From positions 1 to 64,000 of the forward strand of contig CAIVJW010000216.1 in assembly GCA_903906315.1 (NCBI GenBank): a stretch of 64,000 nt of DNA, in the 5' to 3' direction. Positions within the stretch are counted from its first letter, which is position 1; each line of letters begins with the position of its first letter. This DNA comes from an uncultured delta proteobacterium. Its GTDB lineage: Bacteria > Myxococcota_A > Polyangia > Polyangiales > Polyangiaceae. The translations under genes and the position numbers were made by a program. Below are positions 1 through 9,366 of this stretch, piece by piece. Below the pieces are notes generated by a model. It saw only the letters and a program-made list of their open reading frames with translations, did not search any database and was not told the origin of the DNA.

Positions 1-179
1 CCGATCTCGGCCCCGCCGCCCGCGGGCGCCGCGGGGGCGGCCGCAGCCGGCGCCGGCGCGGCGGGAGCACCGGAGCCAGCGGCCTTGGGAGCGGGGGGGG
101 GCGGCGCGTCATCGCCGCAAGCAGTGAGCCCGACGGCCGCCGAAGCGATCGCAAGGACGAAGGCGAAACGAAGCGACAT
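1..179 (-). CDS. pilP: PilP, type IV pilus lipoprotein (5' part, cut by window edge)
   Basis: Only the first 59 codons are visible. They encode a lipoprotein signal peptide with lipobox LTAC (Cys near residue 20) and then a Pro/Ala-rich linker, which is how PilP begins. PilP is the inner-membrane-anchored periplasmic lipoprotein that links the PilMNO platform to the PilQ secretin. The ATG lies 2 bases after the pilO stop, and the Shine-Dalgarno GGGAGG overlaps the end of pilO, so the genes are translationally coupled. The name rests on gene order and the N-terminus; the diagnostic beta domain lies outside the window. Confidence 0.8.
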   Translation of the reverse strand, partial: MSLRFAFVLAIASAAVGLTACGDDAPPPPAPKAAGSGAPAAPAPAAAAPAAPAGGGAEI

Positions 180-181
180 GG

Positions 182-808
182 CTACCTCCCGGTCCCGCGG
201 CGCTTGGTCGCGTCGCTCGCTCGGACGGCCCGGAACGCCGTCGCGAGGCAGTCGACGACGATGTCGACCTCGTCTGCGTTCTTGGCCGCGACCGCCGCGA
301 CCTTGGCTTGAATGTTCTCGATGTTGATGATGCGGTCGAGCTGACCGACGCCATGGAAGAACTTGGCCACCTGGTGAAACTTGCCCGCGAGGGTGAGCTT
401 CATCGGCACCTTCGCGTAGAACTCGCCGACCGACTCGTCGAGCGGGCTCCACGACGTGAGGTTCACGCCTGCGATGGTGGCCACCGCCTGAATCGACGAG
501 AGGAAGGCGGGCGTCTCGGAGTCGTCCGGCAGGATCTTCTTCTGCTCGCGAGCCAGCTGCTCGCGCCGGGTCTTCTCCTCGAGGTCCTTCTGGTAGGCGT
601 CTCGCGACGTCTTGGCCTGCGCGAGCTCGTTCTGCAGCGCGCTCTCCTGCTGCTTCGCCGACGCGATCTGCGAGTCGATGTCCGAGTAGAACACGACGAA
701 GTAGACCACCCCGACGAGCGCGAGCAGCAGCGTACCGATGCCGATCTTCGCCGGCAGGTTGAGGCGGTCGAGCGAAGAGCCGCCCGCGGCGGGGGACTTG
801 GCGGCCAT
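182..808 (-). CDS. pilO: PilO, type IV pilus inner-membrane alignment protein
   Basis: 208 residues: a short cytoplasmic tail, one transmembrane helix (about 24-42), a coiled coil (about 45-95, rich in Gln, Glu, Lys) and a C-terminal alpha/beta ferredoxin-like domain with the conserved stretch around GKFHQVAKFF. This is the normal size and order for PilO, which pairs with PilN in the inner membrane and spans the periplasm toward PilP/PilQ. It sits one base after pilN and two bases before pilP, in the canonical pilMNOP order. Function is inferred from family and synteny. Confidence 0.93.
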   Translation of the reverse strand: MAAKSPAAGGSSLDRLNLPAKIGIGTLLLALVGVVYFVVFYSDIDSQIASAKQQESALQNELAQAKTSRDAYQKDLEEKTRREQLAREQKKILPDDSETPAFLSSIQAVATIAGVNLTSWSPLDESVGEFYAKVPMKLTLAGKFHQVAKFFHGVGQLDRIINIENIQAKVAAVAAKNADEVDIVVDCLATAFRAVRASDATKRRGTGR

Positions 809-809
809 C

Positions 810-1460
810 TCAGTACCTCACCTTCATCTGGAGCGCGAACGTCGCGAGCTCCATGCTCGTCTGGCCCGCCTGCTTGCGGCCGGGCAGGAGCTGCACGTCG
901 TAGAAGTACGGCGAGAGCTTGAAGCGCTGGGCGACCTCGTAGACGTCGCTCGCGTCACGCGCGAGCCCTTCCATGCGCACGGTGCGCTCGGACTCGACGT
1001 AGCTGAGGAGCCACAGCCGCCGGCTATCCCAGCCGGGGTTGTAGACGGACAGCGGGTTTTCCTTTTTCTTCTGCTCGTAGACGTCCTTATCGATCGTGGG
1101 CCCACGACCTGGCGTCAGGAGCTGCGAGACCTCGAGGAGCACGGCCGTCGGGCCGGCCCGCCCGGACTGCAGCTTCGAGATCGCGTCCTCGCGAGCGCGG
1201 AGCACGACCAGGGCCTTCTTCACCTCGTCGTGGGAGGCGACGAGCTTCTTGATGTCCTCGATCTGGCTCTGGACCTGCTGGTTGCGCTTGGTCTGCTCGT
1301 CGAGCTCTTCCACCTTGGTCTGGTGGAAGAGGAACAGCAGCACGATCTCGACGACGAGGACGCCGAGCACGGCGAGCAGCCACTTCTGGCTGGTCTGCGG
1401 CCCCGCGGCCCCGGTGCCGCGCCCGGTGCGCTTCTGGGGGAGGAGGTTGACCCTGATCAC
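810..1460 (-). CDS. pilN: PilN, type IV pilus inner-membrane assembly protein
   Basis: 216 residues. It opens with the PilN signature MIRVNLLPQ, the short cytoplasmic peptide that docks into PilM. A transmembrane helix follows (about 28-47), then a coiled coil (about 48-90) and a periplasmic domain ending near residue 216. The start overlaps the pilM stop by 4 bases (ATGA), indicating translational coupling. Family knowledge puts PilN in a heterodimer with PilO that transmits motor movement to the pilus base. Confidence 0.95.
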   Translation of the reverse strand: MIRVNLLPQKRTGRGTGAAGPQTSQKWLLAVLGVLVVEIVLLFLFHQTKVEELDEQTKRNQQVQSQIEDIKKLVASHDEVKKALVVLRAREDAISKLQSGRAGPTAVLLEVSQLLTPGRGPTIDKDVYEQKKKENPLSVYNPGWDSRRLWLLSYVESERTVRMEGLARDASDVYEVAQRFKLSPYFYDVQLLPGRKQAGQTSMELATFALQMKVRY

Positions 1461-2518
1461 AAGCGTTTCTCCCGGTCCTTACGCATGCCCAGGCCGAGCG
1501 CGACGCAGAATTGCGCAGCGCGAGTCTGGATGAGCTGCGGATTGACCTCCTTCGCGTCGATGGAGATCTTCTCCATGGGCTGGATGACCTCGACGGCCAC
1601 GCGGCTCCGACGCCCGACGGCGGCCGCGAGCGAGGGCAGCATCGACGTGCCACCCGTCAGGAAGATGCGGTCCATCTCGGCCTCGCCGCTGGTCGCGAGG
1701 AAGAAGTCGAGCGAGCGCTGGATCTCGCCGGCGATCGAGTCGCAGACGGCGTCGATGACCTGAGGAACGAGGGCCGGAACGCTGCCGGGGCCCCCGGTCG
1801 CGCTCGCGCACTTGAACTCCTCGGCCTGCTCGAACGGCACCCCGAGCTGCTTCTGGATCTGCTCGGTGATGTAGTTGCCGCCGTTCGCGATGTCGCGCGT
1901 GAACGCGCTCGCTCCGCGCGAGACGATGTTGATCGACGCCAGGCTCGCCCCGACGTTGATGATGGCGAACGTCTGATCCGGCGGAATCCCGCGGTTCATC
2001 TCGAACAGGTTCTGCACCGTGAACGCATCGATGTCGACGACGAGCGGCTTGAGCTTGGCGCTCTTCGCTATCTGCGTGTAGTCGTTGATCTCGTCGCGCT
2101 TCGCCGCGACGAGCAAGAGGTCCATCTGCCCGGCCTCGGGCCGGCGTCGCAGGACCTCGTAGTCGACGTGCACATCCTTGATGTCGAAGGGGATGTGCTG
2201 CTCCGCCTCCCACTGGATCTGCTCGTCGAGCTCGGCCGCGGTCATCATCGGGACCGTGATCTTGCGGATGATGACGGCCTGCCCGCTGATGCTGAGCGCG
2301 ACCTCCTTCTGCTTGATCTTGGCCTCGGCGAAGAGCCGGTTCAGCCCCTCGATGACCGCCTGCGAGTTCATCACGTGGCCGTCGACGATGGTCTGGGGAG
2401 GCAGCGGCGCGTAGCCGAGCCGTACCAGACCGTAGCCTTTGCGGCCCTCCTTGAGCTGACAGACCTTGATCGAGCTCGAACCGATGTCGACGCCGACCAG
2501 GTTCTTCCCTTCTGACAT
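1457..2518 (-). CDS. pilM: PilM, actin-like cytoplasmic type IV pilus protein
   Basis: 353 residues with the ASKHA actin-like fold. The phosphate 1 motif VGVDIGSSSIK is near residue 8, and a later glycine-rich segment FLTGGTSMLPSL corresponds to the adenosine-binding motif. PilM is cytoplasmic and binds the PilN N-terminal peptide. It is the first gene of the visible pilMNOP operon. The 285-base gap to the divergent gene at 2804 should hold the operon promoter, but no convincing -35/-10 pair was found there. Confidence 0.95.
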   Translation of the reverse strand: MSEGKNLVGVDIGSSSIKVCQLKEGRKGYGLVRLGYAPLPPQTIVDGHVMNSQAVIEGLNRLFAEAKIKQKEVALSISGQAVIIRKITVPMMTAAELDEQIQWEAEQHIPFDIKDVHVDYEVLRRRPEAGQMDLLLVAAKRDEINDYTQIAKSAKLKPLVVDIDAFTVQNLFEMNRGIPPDQTFAIINVGASLASINIVSRGASAFTRDIANGGNYITEQIQKQLGVPFEQAEEFKCASATGGPGSVPALVPQVIDAVCDSIAGEIQRSLDFFLATSGEAEMDRIFLTGGTSMLPSLAAAVGRRSRVAVEVIQPMEKISIDAKEVNPQLIQTRAAQFCVALGLGMRKDREKRL

Positions 2519-2803
2519 CGCCTGCTTCCTTCGCCTTGGTGCCCGTTAGAGGCGCGCGCCGCCGCGGGCGCCGTCGCATTGGGTGATCTCGCGCCTGCCC
2601 GCTGGGGCCAGCTTCGCATCGAGCCGAGGTCGCGGCCAAAAATCCGCTTTACGCATTCGAACGGCCCGCGTACGACCGGCAGGCCAAGCGAGCCGCCCGA
2701 TCGCGAGAAACCGCGGCATTTGAAGCGTGCGGCGCCCACCGAGCACGGCCTGGCAGGTCCAACGAGCCGCCCCATTCCTCTGCCGCCGCACCGCTCGTCG
2801 CCC

Positions 2804-3991
2804 ATGCCCCCCCGGCCTCGCCTCGATTCCTCCACCCCGGCGCGGCCCGTGCCCGAGGCCTCGCCGAGGCGCCGCTCGTCCCCGGCCGCCCGACTGCGCC
2901 GGCTCGCGAGGCCCCGGTACCTTGCGGCAGCGATCGCGGCGCTCTGCGCGATCGGGCTCCCATCCTATGCCCCGGCGGCGGACGACGTGCACGTCGTCGT
3001 CAAGGGCCAGACGCTCAAGGGCATCGCGAAGCGCTACCGCATCCCGATCGACACGCTCCGCGGGGTGAACGGGCTGAAGCCCGGCGACCGCATTCACCCC
3101 GGCCTCGCGCTCGTCCTGCCGGAGAAGGGCCGGGAAGCCGAAGCCACCCGGAAGGCGGGCGAGCTCCGCGCCGCCGACGAGAGGGAGCGCGACAAGACGC
3201 GACGCATCAAGGAGCGGGAGCTCGGCGCGCGCGACGCAGGCCGGGGGGCGCGGCGCGACGGCAAGGGCGGCGGGGCGGCGAAGACCGACGATCGAGCCGG
3301 CGGGCCGGAGGCCGGCTACGCGGCGAAGCCGAAGCGCCCGGGGCGCGTGCGGTTCGTGCGCGGGAGCGAGCACGCGGACGTGCAGCTGCTCAGCCGTCAT
3401 GGTCGCCTCGTGCCAGCCGGGCTCGCCACCGTGAGCCGGATGCTCCGCTTCTACCCGACGGGGGCCAAGATCCCGGTCGACCCCCGCCTCGCGACCCTCA
3501 TCGGCCTGGTGAGCGACCACTTCGGCGGGCGATCGCTGCACGTCGTGAGCGGCTTCCGCCCCTTCTCACCGAAGCAGTACACCCGTCACTCGAACCACAA
3601 TGTCGGCCGCGCGTTCGACTTCTCGGTCGAAGGGGTGCCGAACACCGTGGTCCGCGACTTCTGCCGAACCATCCACAACGCGGGCGTGGGCTTCTACCCG
3701 AGCGGTACGTTCGTTCACCTAGACGTTCGTACCGAAAAAGCGTACTGGGTCGATTACTCGCGCTCGGGGGAGGCGCCTCGGTACAGCTCACCGGTCGACC
3801 AGGCCGCAGCCGACGAATCGGCCAGCGACGTCGACGTGAGCGCCGCCGGACAGGCTCCACAAGGGTCCCACGGGACCCTCCACCCCACCGATCAACCTCT
3901 TGATTCTTTTAGGGGAAATCTCGACACCCCGGGTGATGCGACTGATAGCGCGGGAAAGCGGGGCCCGAACGACCCCCCTCCCGCGCCCTGA
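2804..3991 (+). CDS. Secreted LysM protein with YcbK/DUF882-type peptidase-like domain
   Basis: 395 residues from the ATG at 2804; an upstream extension in the same frame reads as non-coding Arg/Pro sequence. An Arg-rich N-region and hydrophobic segment (about 45-65, ending AAD) form a signal peptide. A LysM domain follows (VVKGQTLKGIAKRYRI, about 70-113), then a charged linker. The C-terminal domain contains VVSGFRP, RHSNHNVGRAFDFSV and FVHLDVR, the arrangement of the metal-binding His/Asp residues of YcbK/DUF882 murein hydrolase-like proteins. The likely role is cell wall binding and cleavage in the periplasm. The tail after about residue 340 is low complexity. Substrate and activity are not known. 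Confidence 0.8.
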   Translation: MPPRPRLDSSTPARPVPEASPRRRSSPAARLRRLARPRYLAAAIAALCAIGLPSYAPAADDVHVVVKGQTLKGIAKRYRIPIDTLRGVNGLKPGDRIHPGLALVLPEKGREAEATRKAGELRAADERERDKTRRIKERELGARDAGRGARRDGKGGGAAKTDDRAGGPEAGYAAKPKRPGRVRFVRGSEHADVQLLSRHGRLVPAGLATVSRMLRFYPTGAKIPVDPRLATLIGLVSDHFGGRSLHVVSGFRPFSPKQYTRHSNHNVGRAFDFSVEGVPNTVVRDFCRTIHNAGVGFYPSGTFVHLDVRTEKAYWVDYSRSGEAPRYSSPVDQAAADESASDVDVSAAGQAPQGSHGTLHPTDQPLDSFRGNLDTPGDATDSAGKRGPNDPPPAP

Positions 3992-4512
3992 GGTTGCCCG
4001 GCTCGGCGACCACGCCAGGGGCGGTCGTTCCCCGAGGAGCCGCCCTCGCCCACAGGCAAGGGCGGAGCGGACATCAGGCCCGAGGGCGCCCCGCGGGCTG
4101 GACGTCAGCCCAGTGGTCGTGGCGGAGATCGGAAGCGAGCGCCCCCTCGGGCGCGAGGTCGTGGCGCCCCAAGGATCGCACCTCCCCGCCGGCGTCGAAA
4201 AGGGCGCCCCGCGGTCGGCGGGCGTCCGCGGATCGTCGACTCGCTGCGCGGCCTGGGCACCCGGGCTTCGCACCGCGGCGGTCGACCTGGCAGAGACGAC
4301 GTCCGGGTCGCGGCGCGCGAGCCCTCCCTTCGAGCCCCGCGCTATCGAAAGCGCGTCGAGCGCGGCGCACGCCGACTGAACGGACCAGGGTGCGGCGGTT
4401 CAGCCCAGGACGAGGCAGAACAAGAGCCTTTGCGAATTAGCGCCCAGAAAAGCCGCGATCACCACGGAACGACGCAGGGTGCGGCGGTTCAGGCGACGGC
4501 CATCCGTTCACG
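3992..4512. other. 521-bp intergenic region without a supported gene
   Basis: This lies between two converging genes. Open frames exist on both strands but read as Arg/Gly/Pro-rich shadow translations with no domain and no Shine-Dalgarno. The only structure seen is an 18-base direct repeat near the right end (4386 and 4475). No clear terminator with a T-run was found. Confidence 0.5.
4386..4492. repeat. Pair of 18-bp direct repeats
   Basis: The sequence cagggtgcggcggttcag occurs at 4386-4403 and again at 4475-4492, 89 bases apart (start to start), in an otherwise non-coding gap. No other copy was noticed in the window. It could be a regulatory site pair or a short recombination scar. Confidence 0.6.
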
Positions 4513-7071
4513 TCACGGCAGCGCGACGACCCGCCCGGTGGCCGGCTGGTCGACCCCATACAGGGCGGTGACCTCGTAGCGCTGTGACGGCGGCGTGGCC
4601 GTGTCCGCTCGGTGCACGAACGAGGCCTGATGGGCCCCGCGGTCGAGCGCGACGACGCGGACGCAGCCGCGGTCGAGCAGCGCGCTCGTGGTCGCCTCGT
4701 CGCTGTCGAAGGTCGTGGTGGCCGTGAGGACGGTCCCGTCGGAGAGGACGCAGACCGCGACCCGGGTGCGCATGCCGCCGAGCTCGCGCGCCTCGGGACG
4801 AAGGCGCCCGTCCTCGGCGGTGAGCGGGAGCTCGGAGGCGTCGGCGTCGGGCGCCAGGGCTTTCGCGTCCTCCGAGCGGAGGATCGCGAGGCCGCCTGCG
4901 TCCGCGACGAGCAAGCCGCCCTCGGGCCGGATCGCCAGGCCCACGGCGCCCGAGGTGGCGAGCCCGCGAGCCGGGCGGCGCTTCGTCGTCTTGCCGATGC
5001 CGAGCCCGAAGGCGACGCCGACCCGCGCTTGCTCTTCGTCCGCGAGCGCGGCCGCAAACGGCGGCCCCACGCGCGCCGTCAGCTCCCGGCTGCCTCCGCG
5101 GATCCTCCAGCGGTAGCGGCCGGCGGCGAAGCTGTGCAGGTGGACCTGGGCGCCGCCGTTCGTGAGCGTCACCGTGTGCACCGCGGGCAGCCAGCCGGGC
5201 GGCGGTTGACGTCCGGCGTCCGGCACCCAGGCGAGCGCGTCGGGGAGCGGGACGTTGGGCCTCGGATCGCGGAAGGCCGCGTAGAATAGCTCGTCGGGCG
5301 ACGCAAGCGCGAGGCGCGCGGGCGCGACCGGCATCGCCGGATCGAGGAGCACGCCGAACGGATCCGGCTGGTCGGAAGGAAACCCGACGAACGCGAACGC
5401 TGGGCGACCGCCCATCGCGCCAAGCTCGTAGGCCAGATCACAATCGGCAAGCTCGATCGCCCTCGCGAGGACGGCCGGCGAGACGTCGTGACCGTAGGCA
5501 TAGACGAGGTGCCCGGCCCTCGCGCGCCCGATCGCGGCGCGATCGCCCGGATCGCCACCGACCGAGGCGAGGCGGGACACGCCGGGGGCGACCAGGGGGG
5601 CGGCCGCGGTTTGCCAGAGGGATCGAACAGAGACAGGGACGTCGGCGCCGAAGGACCAGGGTCCCATCGACACCGTATCGCGCCCGATGAGGACGCTGCC
5701 GGCCCCGGCGACCGGCGGGGCGAGGAGGCGGCCGCGCGCGATCGTGCCGCGAGCGTCCGCGTCGATCGGGCGCCCCCCGGAGAACACGGCGACCGCGCGG
5801 CGCCGCACGAGGTCCGGCACGGCGCCGGTGCCGTGCAGCGACGCGACCGGACGCGGACGGGACGTGCCGGCCTCGAGCCCGAGCTCCAGCTGCCTCAGAT
5901 CGAACGCCACGAGGCGAACCACCGCCTCCGGAACGGAGGCGTCGGGCCGGACGAACGCTTCGACCACGGCAGGCGGCGCCGCCTCGCCGATCCCTATCGG
6001 CCGGGGCGCGAACGGCGGCAGCGCCGCGGTCCAGACGCCTTCGCCTGCTCCGTCGAGCGGCCCGCGGACCGGGGCGGGCGGCCACCCGTCGAGCTGCGAC
6101 CCCGGAGGGAGCGGCGCGGCGACTGCCCACTCGCGCGGACGCGGGAGGGCAGGTTTGCGGCCGCCCCGGCGGAAGCGCGAAGACAGGGAATGCCCCCCGG
6201 CCACGAGCGCCCGGGTCGAGCGGGCAGCGAGGTCTCCGAACAGGGCGTGGACGATCTCGGGGGCGAGATCGCCCGCGCGCGGCGCGGGACGCGCGACCCG
6301 CTGGGCGCGGGCCCCGGTTGGGTTGCTCGGCCCGGTGTTGAGCGCGCCCGTGCGAAGGTCGAGCGCCGCCGGGAGCCCCTCCGGCCCGAGGGCGAGCACG
6401 AGCGCGCCGTCGGCGAGGTCGAGTCGGACCACCGCAGGCGGCGCGTCGAAGACGATCTCGGTCCGGCCCGCGCCGCGAGCAGAACCGGTTTCGAGCCAGG
6501 CTGCGAGGTCCGAGCCGAGCCGCTCGGAGCGTGTCCGCGCCTCGCGCGAGGAGGCATCGCCGGCGAGGTCGAGCACGGTGACGCCCTGCACGACCCCGGC
6601 CGCGACGGTGGCGAACGCCACGTAGCTGCCCCGCGCGACGAGGTCGCGCTCGTCGGCGAGGCTCGTGGCCGTGAGCTCGCGCAGCCAGCGCACGTCGATC
6701 GGGCGGCCGTCTCGCGTGAGCCGGACGCGCGCGCGCACGAGGTCGGCCGGCCCGCGCGGCCCGCCCGGAACCCTCGACCGGGCGGCGAGAAACAGGACGC
6801 TGCGGCCGAGGAACGTGTCCGAGAGCCACCCTCCGCGCTCCTCCCAGACGAAATCGTCGGGCCGCACCTCGCCTCCCGCAGCCGCGCCCAGCATCACCGC
6901 CACGGCCTCGACGCTGCGCGCAGGCGGCGACGGGCGCCCGACCGCGCCGGCCAGGGCTGCGAGCACGGCGAGGGCCGCGAGCAGCCATCGCGGACGCGCG
7001 TACGCGAGCGAGCGCTCTCGCAACCAGCGAAAACGCTCGCCGAGCACGCTCCTTCTGCGCAGGGGCCTCAC
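4513..7071 (-). CDS. Large single-pass membrane-anchored protein, possible NAGPA/DUF2233-like C-terminus
   Basis: 852 residues from a GTG start. An Arg-rich N-terminus is followed by one hydrophobic helix (about 28-46), so most of the chain should be periplasmic. The middle is Ala/Pro/Arg-rich without a recognised domain. The last ~200 residues (RTRVAVCVLSDGTVL, then ATTSALLDRGCVRVVALDRG) resemble phosphodiester glycosidase (NAGPA/DUF2233) proteins, where a conserved surface Asp follows a Cys-containing helix; this match is from memory and weak. Codon use (GC at third positions) supports real coding over the antisense frames. Neighbours give no functional hint. Confidence 0.65.
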   Translation of the reverse strand: MRPLRRRSVLGERFRWLRERSLAYARPRWLLAALAVLAALAGAVGRPSPPARSVEAVAVMLGAAAGGEVRPDDFVWEERGGWLSDTFLGRSVLFLAARSRVPGGPRGPADLVRARVRLTRDGRPIDVRWLRELTATSLADERDLVARGSYVAFATVAAGVVQGVTVLDLAGDASSREARTRSERLGSDLAAWLETGSARGAGRTEIVFDAPPAVVRLDLADGALVLALGPEGLPAALDLRTGALNTGPSNPTGARAQRVARPAPRAGDLAPEIVHALFGDLAARSTRALVAGGHSLSSRFRRGGRKPALPRPREWAVAAPLPPGSQLDGWPPAPVRGPLDGAGEGVWTAALPPFAPRPIGIGEAAPPAVVEAFVRPDASVPEAVVRLVAFDLRQLELGLEAGTSRPRPVASLHGTGAVPDLVRRRAVAVFSGGRPIDADARGTIARGRLLAPPVAGAGSVLIGRDTVSMGPWSFGADVPVSVRSLWQTAAAPLVAPGVSRLASVGGDPGDRAAIGRARAGHLVYAYGHDVSPAVLARAIELADCDLAYELGAMGGRPAFAFVGFPSDQPDPFGVLLDPAMPVAPARLALASPDELFYAAFRDPRPNVPLPDALAWVPDAGRQPPPGWLPAVHTVTLTNGGAQVHLHSFAAGRYRWRIRGGSRELTARVGPPFAAALADEEQARVGVAFGLGIGKTTKRRPARGLATSGAVGLAIRPEGGLLVADAGGLAILRSEDAKALAPDADASELPLTAEDGRLRPEARELGGMRTRVAVCVLSDGTVLTATTTFDSDEATTSALLDRGCVRVVALDRGAHQASFVHRADTATPPSQRYEVTALYGVDQPATGRVVALP

Positions 7072-7112
7072 GCGTCAGGGGCCGTCAGGGCGAGCTCGAG
7101 CGGCGGCCCGGC

Positions 7113-8438
7113 TCACGCGGTGATGCCGAGCAGCGAGCGGGCGCGCGACGGCTCGACGATCTCGCGACCGATGCCCCTCGCGTACTCGGCCGCGCGTGCG
7201 ACGAGCGGCGCGCTGCCCTCCGCGAGCACGCCCTTGTCGAGGTAGATGTTGTCCTCGAGGCCGACGCGCGCGTGGCCGCCGAGCCGCATCGCCAGCTCGG
7301 TCATCGGGCGCTGGTGGCGCCCCACCGCGGCGACGGCCCACGAGGCGCCCGCGGGGATCTGCGAGGCCATGAACCGCACGACATCCTCACGGGCGCCGAT
7401 GCCGCCCGGCACCCCGAGCACGAACTGGAAGTGCAGCGGGCTCGTGATGACGCCCTCCTTGACCAGCGCGTTCACCTCGTCGATGTGGCCGACCTCGTAG
7501 CACTCGAGCTCCATGACGCTGCCTGCCGCGCGGATGCGCTGGGCGAGGTCACGGATGAGCTTTCGCGAGTTCACGAAGACGTCGTCGCCAAAGTTGATGG
7601 TGCCGCAGTTGAGCGTGGCCATCTCCGGACGACACGCGAGCGGCTGAGCCCGCTCCTCGCCCGACATCCCGACCGCGCCGCCGGTCGTCACCTGGATGAC
7701 GCAGTCGGTCTTCGTGCGGATGGCCTCGATGACCTCGGCGAAGCGCTCGCGCGACTGGGTCGGCGAGCCGTCGGGGTTGCGGACGTGCAAGTGGATCACC
7801 GATGCGCCCGCCTCGCGGCAGCGCGCGGCCTCGTCGGCGATCTCCTGGGCCGTGATCGGCAGCCACTTGGTCTGCTGTCGCGTGGTCTCGGCGCCCACGA
7901 TCGCCGCCGTCAGGATGAGCTCCGAGCTCGGCGGGGTGACGATGATGTGGGGAGGCGGCGTGATGATCGGCCGAGGCTCCGGAAGCTGGGCGTGGCCGGG
8001 AGGCGGCGCGGACAGCGCCGGCAGCACGAGCCGCGGCTTACGCTGGAGGTCCTTCGGCACGACGCACGTGCCGACGGCGCGACACACGACGACGGGCTCG
8101 GCGAGCGCGTCGGCGGCGGAGACCGAGAGATCCGGCGACCGCAGGCTGGTCACCACCTTTCGCGCCTCGAAGGCCATCGCGCGCGAGCTCGCGCCCACCT
8201 TCGTGATGACGCCGGTGGCCTCGATGTAGTCGCCCGCGCGGACCGGAGCGAGAAACTCGATCGCCTCGTACGCGCGGAACAGGCCCTCGTCGCCGTCGAG
8301 CCGGATGAGCAGCTCCGTCGCGACATCGCCGAAGAGCGCCAGAAGACGGGCCCCGTCCACCAGCTCGCCCGCGTAGTGTGCGTCGTGCGCGCCCATGCGG
8401 ACCCGCAGCGTGACCGTAAGACCGATGCCGATGCTCAT
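7113..8438 (-). CDS. Fused 3-aminobutyryl-CoA ammonia-lyase / 3-keto-5-aminohexanoate cleavage enzyme (Kal-Kce)
   Basis: 441 residues. Residues about 8-135 form a hotdog domain closely resembling Kal of lysine fermentation ([39 protein letters not shown]). A Pro-rich linker (about 136-170) leads to a Kce/BKACE (DUF849) TIM barrel (about 172-441) with the zinc-binding HLHVR (His216, His218), TTGGAVGM and a C-terminal DNIYL. In lysine fermentation Kce uses acetyl-CoA to cleave 3-keto-5-aminohexanoate to acetoacetate and 3-aminobutyryl-CoA, and Kal deaminates the latter to crotonyl-CoA, so the fusion joins consecutive steps. None of the upstream lysine aminomutase or dehydrogenase genes is in the window. 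The start ATG at 8438 was chosen because upstream translation in the frame is low quality. BKACE proteins vary in substrate, so the exact keto acid is uncertain. Confidence 0.88.
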   Translation of the reverse strand: MSIGIGLTVTLRVRMGAHDAHYAGELVDGARLLALFGDVATELLIRLDGDEGLFRAYEAIEFLAPVRAGDYIEATGVITKVGASSRAMAFEARKVVTSLRSPDLSVSAADALAEPVVVCRAVGTCVVPKDLQRKPRLVLPALSAPPPGHAQLPEPRPIITPPPHIIVTPPSSELILTAAIVGAETTRQQTKWLPITAQEIADEAARCREAGASVIHLHVRNPDGSPTQSRERFAEVIEAIRTKTDCVIQVTTGGAVGMSGEERAQPLACRPEMATLNCGTINFGDDVFVNSRKLIRDLAQRIRAAGSVMELECYEVGHIDEVNALVKEGVITSPLHFQFVLGVPGGIGAREDVVRFMASQIPAGASWAVAAVGRHQRPMTELAMRLGGHARVGLEDNIYLDKGVLAEGSAPLVARAAEYARGIGREIVEPSRARSLLGITA

Positions 8439-8591
8439 GGGCGGCAGCGTCGTGAGTCGCCCGGCCGCCGTCAACGGGAGATCCGCGGGGACCGCCTCCA
8501 CAACGGCCGCGCAAAGCGTTCGCCAGCGAGCCCGCCCGCCCGGCGCCGTTCCGTCCCCGAGCCGAGCCCGAGCAGTGGTAGGAGAGGCGCG

Positions 8592-9323
8592 ATGCAGCTC
8601 ATCGAAGGGCGCAACCTGCCCCGCCACGTCGGCATCATCATGGACGGCAACGGCCGCTGGGCCGAGCTGCGCGGCGAGCGGCGGGAGGCGGGGCACAAGG
8701 CCGGGAGCGCCGCGGTCCGCCGCATCGTCCGGGTGGGGCGGCGGCTCGGGCTCGACGCGCTGACACTGTACGCGTTCAGTGAGCAGAACTGGGCGCGCCC
8801 CCCGGGCGAGGTGGACGCGCTGATGGGCCTGCTCCGCGAGTACTTGGTCTCGGAATGGGACGAGATCATGGGTAACGGCATCCGGCTCGTCGCGATCGGC
8901 GACGTCTCGCGCCTGCCCGAGCCCGTGCGGGACGCGCTCGACCCGCTGCGGTCCGCGTCTTCGCACAACGGCGCGATGACGCTCGCGCTCGCCCTCTCGT
9001 ACGGCGGGCGCGAGGAGATCGCCACGGCCGCGCGCGAGCTCGCCGCAGAGGCGGTAGCGGGGCGCATCACCCCGGATCAAATCGACGTGGCGGCGCTTTC
9101 GGCCCGCATCCCGAGCCTGTCGGTCGGCGACCCGGACCTGATCATCCGCACCGGGGGCGAGCAGCGGATCTCGAACTTCCTGCTCTTCGGCGCGGCGTAC
9201 GCCGAGCTCGCGTTCACCGACCGGCTGTGGCCCGACTTCACGGAGGACGACCTCTTCGCCGCCATCGCGAGCTACCAGCGCCGCGAGCGTCGTTTCGGCC
9301 GCGTCGGGGTGAAAACCCCGTGA
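8592..9323 (+). CDS. uppS: Undecaprenyl diphosphate synthase
   Basis: 243 residues, typical length. The signature [13 protein letters not shown] (catalytic Asp18) and the C-terminal block [18 protein letters not shown] with [11 protein letters not shown] are all present. The enzyme condenses isopentenyl-PP onto farnesyl-PP to make the C55 lipid carrier for peptidoglycan and O-antigen synthesis. Shine-Dalgarno GGAGAGG lies 5-6 bases before the ATG; the same stretch contains TGGTAGGAG, an extended -10-like element 7 bases upstream. cdsA follows after 43 bases, the usual isoprenoid/phospholipid pairing. Confidence 0.97.
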   Translation: MQLIEGRNLPRHVGIIMDGNGRWAELRGERREAGHKAGSAAVRRIVRVGRRLGLDALTLYAFSEQNWARPPGEVDALMGLLREYLVSEWDEIMGNGIRLVAIGDVSRLPEPVRDALDPLRSASSHNGAMTLALALSYGGREEIATAARELAAEAVAGRITPDQIDVAALSARIPSLSVGDPDLIIRTGGEQRISNFLLFGAAYAELAFTDRLWPDFTEDDLFAAIASYQRRERRFGRVGVKTP

Positions 9324-9366
9324 CAAGTCAGGTCGATCCCGGTACGTCCGGGGCCGGGAACGAGAC

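Noticed and set aside
3900-4379. Plus-strand frame following the LysM protein, possible small gene
   Set aside because: No Shine-Dalgarno, no domain, Arg/Pro-rich; overlaps the LysM coding end in another frame.
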